Positions 1 to 5,699 of a stretch of DNA of 7,176 nt are shown in pieces. Numbering within the stretch: position 1 is the first letter of the stretch; the number at the start of each line of letters is the position of its first letter. Source of the DNA: CAYOVG01 sp964407285 (GTDB taxonomy: Bacteria > Desulfobacterota > Syntrophobacteria > Syntrophobacterales > Syntrophobacteraceae). The position numbers and the translations under genes were made by a program. A model generated the notes under the pieces. The model made no database searches, was not told the origin of the DNA, and was given only the letters and a program-made list of their open reading frames with translations. The stretch covers positions 1 through 7,176 of the forward strand of contig CAYOVG010000356.1 in assembly GCA_964407285.1 (NCBI GenBank), in the 5' to 3' direction.

Positions 1-680
1 TTCCTCAAATCCATCGCGGAAAACAATACCGGCATGCGCATCGCCGTTTTCATCGAAGACGGCCACCACGACAGCTACGCCCACTACGAGCACCTGCCGC
101 TAAAGGAGATCATCCCGATCATCCCGCTCTCGTGCGCCTCCGAGAAGAACCACCCCCACCCGCGGGAGGACAACGGCATTGGCCTCGACACCGACGGCAC
201 TCCCCTTTGCGGCGCGGGCGCTCGCATGCGCCGGCATCAATATGACAAGCGCAAGCACACTCACGTGTACTGCCGGCCGGTGAAGCGAAACCCCCACAGG
301 GGCGGCAAGTCCGTCTATGCGGCCCAGCCCACATCGAGCAGCGCCCCCGGAAGCAGGACTGCGCTCCCGAGAGCTCACTCGGACCCATCGTCTACATCAA
401 ATTCGACGAGGACCTCAGACTCTACCCCCCCATTCCCCGCGCCAGCCCCCGTTCTAAAGCCCATGCAAGCCGGCGCGCCGCCTGCGAGCGGGGCAACTCG
501 CGCCTTGACAGCTACGCACTGGACCGCTCCTCCGGAAACGCCGACCGGGGGCTCATCCGGTCAAACCCGGCCGCCATCGCCCATCATGCGGTGGCGCGCC
601 GCATCGAAGCCATGAAAGCGGCTTCCGGCCATCTCGTCCATACGCACGGCGTTCTTCCCAAGGCGACTCCGAAGACATAG
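1..680 (+). pseudogene. DDE-type transposase, 3' part, frameshifted
   Basis: The reading frame is open from the window edge, so the N-terminal part lies outside. Frame 1 gives a stretch with FIEDGHHDSY, then DGTPLCGAGARMRRHQYDKR and VYCRPVKR. This layout (an acidic/His-Asp block, then a short Cys-containing 'DG.PLC..G..M' block, then a 'Y.CP.K' block) is what I remember from the C-terminal half of DDE transposases of several insertion sequences. The Asp in the first block may be a catalytic one (inference). The similarity leaves frame 1 at about 315-330 and resumes in frame 3 with RKQDCAPESSLGPIVYIKFD, LRLYPPIPR, a CERGNSRLD block and AIAHHAVARRIEAMK, ending at TAG 678-680. One net base is missing, so the gene is probably dead. 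No slippery heptamer is obvious at the break, which argues against programmed frameshifting. I cannot name the IS family and found no terminal inverted repeat. A sequencing error is possible. Confidence 0.62.
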
Positions 681-873
681 TCCACCGGTACGCGCAGTTT
701 CCTCCGGATCGCAGGCATGCGAGTCGGCGGTAGATCATTTGCGGTGACTCGCCGAAGTGTTCGACGCCCCGAAACGGGCAAGCCGAGGCGGCCCGAGCAC
801 GTTCCTATTTACCACGGAAAAGACCAGTCGATCAATGATTCATTTCATTCCACGGTTTCTCGATTATGACGAT
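681..873. other. Intergenic gap between transposase remnant and ogt
   Basis: This gap lies between the convergent ends of the transposase remnant and ogt. I see no gene, no convincing terminator and no recognisable insertion-sequence end in it. If the insertion sequence is otherwise complete, its right end should lie in this stretch, but the left end needed for comparison is outside the window. Confidence 0.5.
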
Positions 874-1434
874 TCAACCGTTCACGGCATGTCTCCCCGG
901 TCCCGGCGCCAAAACCGACCGGCTCAAATCGATCCTTGCCGGGTTCACCTTCTCGATCCGCAGAAGCGCCGCCTTCTTATCCAGTCCGCCGGCGTAGCCC
1001 GTGAGTTTTCCGTCAAACCCCACGACCCGGTGGCAGGGAATCAGGATGGAAATAGGGTTGCGCCCGACTGCGCCGCCCACCGCCTGGGCCGACACGGAGG
1101 CTACTCCTCGCGTCCGGGCGATAGTTTCGGCAACTTGCCCGTAGGTGACAATCTTCCCCGCCGGGATTTTCAGAAGAACATCCCATACCGCTTTCCGGAA
1201 GGGAGATCCCGGAGGATCGAGCCGGATGTCGGGCACGCCGGCCCCGCCCTCGAAGTAGCGCCCCAGATGGCTCCGTAGCGCCTCGAAAACGGGATGATCG
1301 GGTTCATGATTCCAGCGAGCGGTTTGTTGCGGGTAGTATTTCTGGCCGACAAACCAGAGGCCTATGAGGGCGTCGTCCTCCGCGGCGGCGGTCATGGCCC
1401 CTAATGCGGTATCGATAGCGCAGGCGTAGATCAT
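874..1434 (-). CDS. ogt: Methylated-DNA--protein-cysteine S-methyltransferase (Ogt type)
   Basis: This is a suicide DNA-repair enzyme. It moves the alkyl group from O6-alkylguanine (and O4-alkylthymine) in DNA onto its own cysteine and acts in the cytoplasm. The protein has 186 residues, close to the usual 160-190. Residues 1-75 match the variable N-terminal domain. The C-terminal domain starts near 78 (FRKAVWDVLLKIPAGK) and has the TYGQ motif at 97-100, which contributes the helix-turn-helix contact. The NPISILIPCHRVV block follows, with the acceptor Cys134 in PCHR (133-136), and then the TGYAGGLDKKAALL tail. The position 17 residues before the acceptor Cys, where the human enzyme has the arginine finger (Arg128), is Gln117 in a SAQAVGGAVGRNP context. 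From memory such SAQAVGG variants exist in other bacteria. About 25 residues after LLRIE are poorly conserved. The start is the first in-frame ATG, with a purine-rich AAAGAGAG upstream on the - strand at a rather long distance. No partner gene is adjacent on this strand, so it is probably monocistronic. Confidence 0.95.
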   Translation of the reverse strand: MIYACAIDTALGAMTAAAEDDALIGLWFVGQKYYPQQTARWNHEPDHPVFEALRSHLGRYFEGGAGVPDIRLDPPGSPFRKAVWDVLLKIPAGKIVTYGQVAETIARTRGVASVSAQAVGGAVGRNPISILIPCHRVVGFDGKLTGYAGGLDKKAALLRIEKVNPARIDLSRSVLAPGPGRHAVNG

Positions 1435-1482
1435 GGCGTGTCACTGCTCTCTTTCCGTATGTTTCCGATTTACGGCATGGTT

Positions 1483-1518
1483 CATAGACCGTGTGTCCAT
1501 AGACCATAGACCGTGTGT
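1483..1518. repeat. CATAGACCGTGTGT direct repeats
   Basis: The 14-mer CATAGACCGTGTGT occurs exactly at 1483-1496 and again at 1505-1518. A third partial copy, CATAGACC, lies at 1498-1505 and overlaps the second full copy by one base. The copies lie about 50-85 bp upstream of ogt on its template side. They look like slippage-type repeats. An operator role is possible but is not supported by any dyad symmetry. Confidence 0.7.
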
Positions 1519-1543
1519 TCGAGGCGATGCTCGAGAGGACTTA

Positions 1544-1625
1544 CCGTCATTCCCGCGCCGGCGGGGGGCCGGGCTTCTCGAGGCTTCCCGGCCCCCCGCT
1601 CCCCGCCCGCGCGGGGACAAACCTG
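1544..1625. repeat. REP-like GC-rich palindromic element
   Basis: The element begins CGTCATTCCCGCG at 1546-1558, a signature of dispersed intergenic elements in several proteobacterial genomes. It can fold into at least two GC-only hairpins. A perfect 13-bp stem pairs GCGGGGGGCCGGG (1561-1573) with 1587-1599 around a 13-nt loop. A second stem pairs CCCCGC (1601-1606) with GCGGGG (1611-1616). The closing GATGACG expected at the right end of such elements is not intact, so this copy may be rearranged or truncated. A related copy lies at 2648-2720. Confidence 0.65.
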
Positions 1626-1905
1626 GCGGGGGCGACGGCTCAAGTGTCGCCCTGTTTTGAACCATGCCCGATTTTCAAACCGTTTATCCAAAGTAAATGG
1701 TTCCCCTAATATTTCGAATGAAATGCATGGTAATGCATCGAGCGCCGGTATAGCCTTTGTACGGAAATATACCATTCCTGCATCATTGTTTCAAACACGG
1801 TCGTCACGGGGACCGGTATCCGATATCCGGTTTTCCGATTTCGGCCTCGAAAGGCGAACTCGCGTTCCATCCTCTTTTCATTTTCGGATTGATTCGCGAA
1901 TTGTT

Positions 1906-1934
1906 TTCGCAAGGACCTCTCTTCCGGGTATAAT
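1906..1934 (+). promoter_or_regulatory. sigma70-type promoter of the nfeD-like gene
   Basis: A perfect -10 box, TATAAT, lies at 1929-1934 and is preceded by GGG. A -35 box, TTCGCA (four of six consensus bases), lies at 1906-1911, giving a 17-bp spacer. Transcription would begin near 1941, only about 26 nt before the ATG at 1967. It probably drives both the nfeD-like gene and, by read-through, the flotillin. Confidence 0.65.
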
Positions 1935-1961
1935 GTCCTCCACGCCCACAACGTGGAGGAC
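1935..1961 (+). promoter_or_regulatory. Perfect dyad (candidate operator) covering +1 and the Shine-Dalgarno
   Basis: GTCCTCCACG (1935-1944) and CGTGGAGGAC (1952-1961) are exact reverse complements separated by 7 nt. The dyad starts one base after the TATAAT box. Its right arm contains the Shine-Dalgarno GGAGGA (1955-1960), seven bases before the ATG. If transcription starts near 1941 most of the left arm is not transcribed, which favours a DNA operator. If it starts further upstream, the RNA hairpin would hide the ribosome binding site. Confidence 0.6.
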
Positions 1962-1966
1962 ATACT

Positions 1967-2626
1967 ATGACCTGGGAGGACTTTTATCTCGTCTGCTTTA
2001 TCGCCGGCTTCGCATTCTCCGTTCTTTCCTTCTTTGCAGGCGCCTTCGGGCTCCACCTGCCGGACCATGCCGACGACGGCGGGGGCGGTTTTCACCTTCC
2101 GCAGCATCACGGCGACGCATCCGCTGCCCCGCTCCCTGATTCCGGCGGCTCCTCGCACATATCCCCCTTCAATATTTCGACCATTATGGCGTTTCTTTCG
2201 CTCTTCGGAGGCACGGGGTATCTGCTGACGCACTTCTCCGGGCTGCGCTCCCCGCTCGTCCTGGCGTTTGCGTTCGCGAGCGGGTTGGCCGGGGCCGCGG
2301 CGGTCTTCCTCTACCTCGCCCGCTTCCTGATGGCGCACGATCACGCCATGAAGCCCGCCGATTACGACATGACGGGGATTCTCGCGGTCATCACCAGTCC
2401 CGTCCGCGAGGGCGGGACCGGGGAGATCGTCTACAGCCGTGACGGCGTTCGAAGGTTCGCCTGCGCGCGCAGCGAAGACGGGAAAGCCGTCGGCAGGGGC
2501 GAGCAGGTAGTGGTCCTTCGCTACGAGAGGGGCATCGCGTACGTCTGCCGCTGGGACGAGTTGGGCAGGCGGCCGGGGTCCGCGCCCGAAACCCTGCCGG
2601 ACGGAGGTCGCGGGAGCGGGGAGTGA
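1967..2626 (+). CDS. NfeD/YuaF-like membrane protein with OB-fold tail
   Basis: This is a 219-residue integral membrane protein of the short NfeD type (YuaF/YqiJ-like), whose members are usually encoded next to a flotillin or stomatin-like gene, as here. Hydrophobic segments lie at about residues 7-27, 71-88 and 95-121. Between the first and second is a Gly/His-rich loop (about 30-65) with His30, His34, His43, His47, His48 and His64. The soluble C-terminal part (about 133-198, DMTGILAVITSPVREGGTGEIVYSRDGVRRFACAR in pieces) has the alternating beta pattern and the 'TG.I' entry typical of the NfeD OB-fold domain. There is no N-terminal serine-protease domain, so it is not the long form. The ATG follows GGAGGA by seven bases, which fixes the start. 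The flotillin start lies 223 bp downstream, past a REP-like element. In B. subtilis the equivalent protein works with flotillin in membrane organisation and stress. The same role here is inferred. Confidence 0.82.
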   Translation: MTWEDFYLVCFIAGFAFSVLSFFAGAFGLHLPDHADDGGGGFHLPQHHGDASAAPLPDSGGSSHISPFNISTIMAFLSLFGGTGYLLTHFSGLRSPLVLAFAFASGLAGAAAVFLYLARFLMAHDHAMKPADYDMTGILAVITSPVREGGTGEIVYSRDGVRRFACARSEDGKAVGRGEQVVVLRYERGIAYVCRWDELGRRPGSAPETLPDGGRGSGE

Positions 2627-2647
2627 GCCGCAATGCCGTTGGATGAA

Positions 2648-2720
2648 CGTCACCCCCGCGTAAGGGGCGCGCGTCCGGCAAACCTTGAAAATCCCGGGTT
2701 GCCGCCTGCGCGGGATGACG
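2648..2720. repeat. Second REP-like element, with terminal inverted repeats
   Basis: The left end CGTCACCCCCGCG (2648-2660) matches the reverse complement of the right end CGCGGGATGACG (2709-2720) apart from small differences. The ends share the CGTCAT-CCCGCG core with the element at 1546. The element is about 73 bp long and sits in the gap between the nfeD-like gene and the flotillin, starting 22 bp after the upstream stop codon. It could modulate read-through or mRNA stability between the two genes. Confidence 0.6.
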
Positions 2721-2849
2721 CTGACGGGTTTGAAGTCAACGAAATTGGGAGTACGCCGGCCGGTATCGCTTCGGCGGGTCAACGTGGCAGCAGCACAACG
2801 AAATACATCTCAAAACACATCACACATCTTAAGTACGCCGGGAGGGAGC

Positions 2850-4319
2850 ATGTTGGGTATATCTTCATCGGTTTGGGTCGTGGCAGGGCTCATGGTGCTC
2901 TGCGTTTTCCTCATCATGGGCGTCCTCACGAGGCTCTACCGGAAGGCCGGACCTCATGAAGCCCTTATCGTCTACGGGTTCCGGGGCACGCGGGTCGTGA
3001 AGGGGGGAGGCGCCGTCCTCTTTCCTCTCATCGAGGAGTGCAGGCTGCTCTCCCTCGAACTCATGTCCTTCGACGTCGCCCCTCAGCAGGATATGTACAC
3101 GAAGCAGGGCGTCGCGGTGAGGGTCGAGGCGGTCGCTCAAATCAAGGTGAAATCCGATCCCGAATCGATCCGGACGGCATCCGAGCAGTTCCTCACCAAG
3201 CTGGACCAGGAGCGCGAGGGGCTGATCCGCCTGGTGCTGGAAGGGCACCTGCGCGGCATCATCGGCCAGCTCACGGTCGAACAGATCGTCAAGGAACCCG
3301 AGATGGTGGCCGACCGGATGCGCGCCACGTGCGCGGACGACATGAACAAGATGGGGCTGGAGGTCGTCTCGTTCACCATCAAGGAAGTGCGGGACAAGAA
3401 CGACTACATCGCCAACATGGGCCGGCCGGATGTGGCCCGCATCAAGCGGGACGCCGATGTGGCGTCGGCGGAGGCGGAGCGCGACACCGCCATCAAGGCC
3501 GCGCTGGCCCAGCGTGAAGCCGCCGTGGCGAAGGCCCAGGCCGACCAGGAGCGGGTGCTGGCCGAAACGCTGTCGCTGGCCAGGCAGGCCGAAGCCCAGC
3601 GGGACCTCGAAGTGAAGAAGGCGGAGTACAACGAGGGGATCAAGCGCCAGCAGGCCCAGGCCGACAAGGCCTACGAAATTCAGACCAACATCATGCAGCA
3701 GCAGGTGGTGGCCGAACAGGTGAAGGTCCAGCAGGTGGAGAGGGAGCACCAGATCAAGGTCCAGGAAGCCGAAATACTTCGCAGGGAGAAGGAGCTTACG
3801 GCGACGGTGCTCAAGGAGGCCGAAACAGAGCGGCGGAGGATCGAGACCCTGGCGGTCGCCGAGAAGCAGCGCATCATGATGGAGGCGGACGGCAGGGCGA
3901 CCGCCACCCGCCTCCAGGGCGAAGCCGAAGCGGACGTCATACTCAAGAAGGGCCAGGCGGAAGCGCAGGCGATGAACGTGAAGGCGGAGGCGTTCCAGGA
4001 GTACAACCAGGCCGCCATCATCGACAAGCTGCTGACCGGACTCCCGGAAATCGTTCGCGCGCTCGCCACGCCTCTGGCGAACGTCGATAAGATCACCATC
4101 GTTTCCACCGGCAACGGGGATTCGGCGGGAGTCGACAAGCTGACCGCGGATGTTGCGAAGATGGCCGCCCAGGCCCCCGCGCTGTTTGAAGCGCTGTCGG
4201 GAATGACGCTTTCCGACCTGTTCTCGAACGTGCGCATGATAGGAGACAAATCGGAGAAGCAACAACGGACGCAGGTGGTCTTCGGCTCGGAAGCGAAGGA
4301 CGACGGGAAGATGGAATGA
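2850..4319 (+). CDS. floT: Flotillin (FloT/YuaG-like SPFH-domain protein)
   Basis: This membrane scaffold protein forms microdomains and influences protein oligomerisation and fluidity at the inner membrane. It has 489 residues, close to B. subtilis FloT at about 509. A hydrophobic anchor spans residues 7-27. The SPFH domain follows from about 33 (AGPHEALIVYGFRG) to about 200, with DMYTKQGVAVRVEAVAQIKV at 81-100 and the GHLRGIIGQLTVEQI segment at 132-146. A long, highly charged, Ala/Glu/Gln-rich coiled coil with EA repeats covers about 200-385. The conserved C-terminal block IIDKLLTGLPEIVRALATPL (390-409) with VDKITIVSTGNG ends the family core. The start is ATG 2850, preceded by GGGAGGGAG. 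The frame is open for 55 further codons upstream, but that part overlaps the REP-like element and has no ribosome binding site. It probably forms a transcription unit with the NfeD-like gene. The gene symbol is a family-level assignment. Confidence 0.93.
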   Translation: MLGISSSVWVVAGLMVLCVFLIMGVLTRLYRKAGPHEALIVYGFRGTRVVKGGGAVLFPLIEECRLLSLELMSFDVAPQQDMYTKQGVAVRVEAVAQIKVKSDPESIRTASEQFLTKLDQEREGLIRLVLEGHLRGIIGQLTVEQIVKEPEMVADRMRATCADDMNKMGLEVVSFTIKEVRDKNDYIANMGRPDVARIKRDADVASAEAERDTAIKAALAQREAAVAKAQADQERVLAETLSLARQAEAQRDLEVKKAEYNEGIKRQQAQADKAYEIQTNIMQQQVVAEQVKVQQVEREHQIKVQEAEILRREKELTATVLKEAETERRRIETLAVAEKQRIMMEADGRATATRLQGEAEADVILKKGQAEAQAMNVKAEAFQEYNQAAIIDKLLTGLPEIVRALATPLANVDKITIVSTGNGDSAGVDKLTADVAKMAAQAPALFEALSGMTLSDLFSNVRMIGDKSEKQQRTQVVFGSEAKDDGKME

Positions 4320-4321
4320 GG

Positions 4322-4468
4322 GGGAAGGTGGGATGACGGGAAGACGAGAAGACGGGATGAGGGGAGAAGATACAATGATGCAATGATGGAACGACGGGGT
4401 GACGGGGTGACGGGGTGACGAGGTGACGAGGTGACTGGGTGATGGAACGATGGAACGATGGAACGACG
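4322..4468 (+). repeat. Purine-rich tandem array of 8-bp units
   Basis: From 4322 to 4369 six degenerate 8-mers follow one another (for example GGGATGAC at 4330 and GGGAAGAC at 4338). After a 3-base phase shift, twelve more run from 4373 to 4468. These include CAATGATG twice, GAACGACG, GGGTGACG three times (4397-4420), AGGTGACG, AGGTGACT, GGGTGATG, GAACGATG twice and GAACGACG. The consensus is near RRRYGAYG. The + strand is strongly purine-biased at the left end. The array fills most of the gap between the convergent flotillin and htpX genes. Its unit length is not a multiple of three and it has no coding character. Confidence 0.85.
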
Positions 4469-4482
4469 GGCGGGTAGGGTAG

Positions 4483-4502
4483 GGCGGGGCTTCGTCCCCG
4501 CC
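4483..4502. terminator. GC-rich hairpin between convergent genes (possible terminator)
   Basis: GGCGGGG (4483-4489) pairs perfectly with CCCCGCC (4496-4502) around the loop CTTCGT. It lies about 160 bp after the flotillin stop and about 110 bp after the htpX stop. Neither strand shows a T run next to the stem, so it is not a classical intrinsic terminator. It may stop transcription with other factors or protect 3' ends. Confidence 0.3.
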
Positions 4503-4612
4503 GGTCAGGGACGGCGGAGATGAAACCCCTCACTACCATTGGCGTATCGGCGCTTACACGGGCAGGCCCCGCTGCACGACGCCATACGCCGTGCATACCC
4601 ATGTCCGGGCGA

Positions 4613-5473
4613 CTACCTGGCGGCGGCCATGGAGCGCAGGCGGCGAATGCGCTCCTCGATGGGCGGATGCGTGCTGAACAGGTTCGCCAGGTTCGATCCC
4701 GTAAGAGGATTTACGATGAAGAGGTGGGCCGTGGTCGGCTTTGCATCGCGCATCGGCAACCGGTGCGAGGTGACCGCCAGTTTCTCGAGCGCCCCGGCGA
4801 GCGAAAGCGGACTGCGCGAGATCCGCGCGCCCATTTCGTCGGCGAGGTACTCCCTGGACCTCGATATCGCCAGTTGAATGAGGGTCGCCGCGATGGGAGC
4901 CACGATCACCGCAACGAGGAAGCCGATGATCCCTCCGCCCCTGTTGTCGTCGCCCCCGCCGCGGAATCCTCCGAAGATCGCCCCCCATCGCGCCATGTCG
5001 GCAAGAATCATAATGGCCCCGGCAAGAGTCGCCGCAATGCTGCCGACCAGCATGTCCCGGTCCTTGACGTGGCATATTTCGTGCGCCAGGACCCCACGCA
5101 GTTCGTCCATGGAGAGAATGCGCAAAATCCCGTCCGTCACCGCGACCACCGCGTTTTCGGGGTTGCGTCCGGTGGCGAAGGCGTTAGGGCTGTCGTCGGG
5201 AATGCGGTAGATGCGCGGCATGGGGATGGCGGCGGCATGCGCGAGTTCGCGCACGATCCGGTAAAGCTCCGGGGCCTCATGTTCCTCGATGGGCTGGGCC
5301 CTGTATATCCTGAGGACGATCTTGTCCGAGAACCAGTAGCTGCCCATGTTCATCACGAGAGCCATGAAAAAGGCGAAGACCATTCCGCCCTGGCCGCCGA
5401 TCAGCCGGCCGAGCCAGACGATGAGGCCGGTCAACAGTCCCAACAGAAGAACCGTTCGAAGTCTGCTTTCCAT
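4613..5473 (-). CDS. htpX: HtpX-type membrane zinc metalloprotease
   Basis: This inner-membrane M48 peptidase cuts misfolded or damaged membrane proteins. The protein has 286 residues, normal for HtpX. Two hydrophobic segments at the N-terminus (about 6-24 and 30-47) precede the protease domain. The zinc motif HEICH lies at 131-135 (His131, Glu132, His135). The third ligand is Glu208 in SREYLADEMGA. Two further hydrophobic segments lie at about 143-160 and 182-203, separated by a Gly-rich loop (GGFRGGGDDNRGGG). The PRIYRIPDDSPNAFATGRNP segment and the C-terminal STHPPIEERIRRLR are family signatures. I chose ATG 5473 because GGAGG lies about 10 bases upstream on this strand and translation begins directly with the MESRLRT membrane segment. 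The frame stays open a further 57 codons upstream but has no family similarity there. It lies 226 bp downstream of hsp20 on the same strand, which suggests shared stress expression. No sigma32-type promoter is evident. Confidence 0.95.
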   Translation of the reverse strand: MESRLRTVLLLGLLTGLIVWLGRLIGGQGGMVFAFFMALVMNMGSYWFSDKIVLRIYRAQPIEEHEAPELYRIVRELAHAAAIPMPRIYRIPDDSPNAFATGRNPENAVVAVTDGILRILSMDELRGVLAHEICHVKDRDMLVGSIAATLAGAIMILADMARWGAIFGGFRGGGDDNRGGGIIGFLVAVIVAPIAATLIQLAISRSREYLADEMGARISRSPLSLAGALEKLAVTSHRLPMRDAKPTTAHLFIVNPLTGSNLANLFSTHPPIEERIRRLRSMAAAR

Positions 5474-5601
5474 TGTTTTCAATCCTCCGGTTGAATTGTA
5501 CGAGTTGTTCGCCTGGAACCGCCATCCGCATATGTCGTATACCGGCCGGGCGCAAGCGGATTCCCGATGCATGGAGGATGAGACCGATGGGACCGCGGCG
5601 C

Positions 5602-5625
5602 GACGGCCGGACGGCCGGACGGACG
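5602..5625. repeat. Short GACGGCCG tandem repeat
   Basis: GACGGCCG occurs twice in tandem (5602-5617), followed by the variant GACGGACG (5618-5625). It lies in the leader between hsp20 and htpX. It is probably low-complexity slippage; no function is visible. Confidence 0.55.
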
Positions 5626-5699
5626 CGAACTTACCGTCAGTCAAGTCATTCGGTCCGTCGTTCCTTTTGGTCTTGTTGGTCTTGCTTCCGGCGGTCCCG

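Larger units (their letters stand above)
1435..1966. other. 532-bp intergenic region between divergent ogt and nfeD-like genes
   Basis: This divergent region holds three things, listed separately: short CATAGACC direct repeats (1483-1518), a REP-like palindromic element (1544-1625), and the promoter with dyad of the nfeD-like gene (1906-1961). The part from about 1660 to 1900 is noticeably more AT-rich than the neighbouring genes. It carries no open frame with coding character in either direction. An 18-bp motif at 1813-1830 reappears near 6374. I do not see a confident promoter for ogt. Confidence 0.6.

Noticed and set aside
757..1278. A 173-residue + strand open frame over ogt
   Set aside because: It lies antisense to a clear Ogt with PCHR, and its translation has no recognisable domain.
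1706..2782. A 358-residue open frame on the - strand over the nfeD-like gene
   Set aside because: It runs across a promoter, the whole nfeD-like gene and a REP-like element, and its translation is Arg/Pro/Gly-rich without domains.
2685..2849. 55-codon N-terminal extension of the flotillin
   Set aside because: It overlaps the REP-like element, and a strong GGGAGGGAG precedes ATG 2850, which starts right before the membrane anchor.
2865..4265. A 466-residue open frame on the - strand opposite the flotillin gene
   Set aside because: Its leucine/histidine-rich translation is the mirror of the flotillin's GC-rich third positions and coiled-coil codons. It has no family similarity or ribosome binding site, while the + strand reads as a full flotillin.
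4373..4468. CRISPR array
   Set aside because: The units are 8 bp with no spacers, and no cas gene is present.
4093..4602. A - strand open frame with a Pro/Ser/His/Arg repeat (SPRHLVTPSPRHPVVP)
   Set aside because: The repeat comes from the 8-bp DNA array read every 24 bases. It overlaps the flotillin 3' end and has no start signal.
4520..5494. A 324-residue + strand open frame over htpX
   Set aside because: The - strand encodes a textbook HtpX with HEICH and all family blocks. The + frame is low-information shadow.
5474..5644. 57-codon N-terminal extension of htpX
   Set aside because: No similarity to HtpX, crosses a GC-rich tandem repeat, and a good GGAGG sits before ATG 5473.
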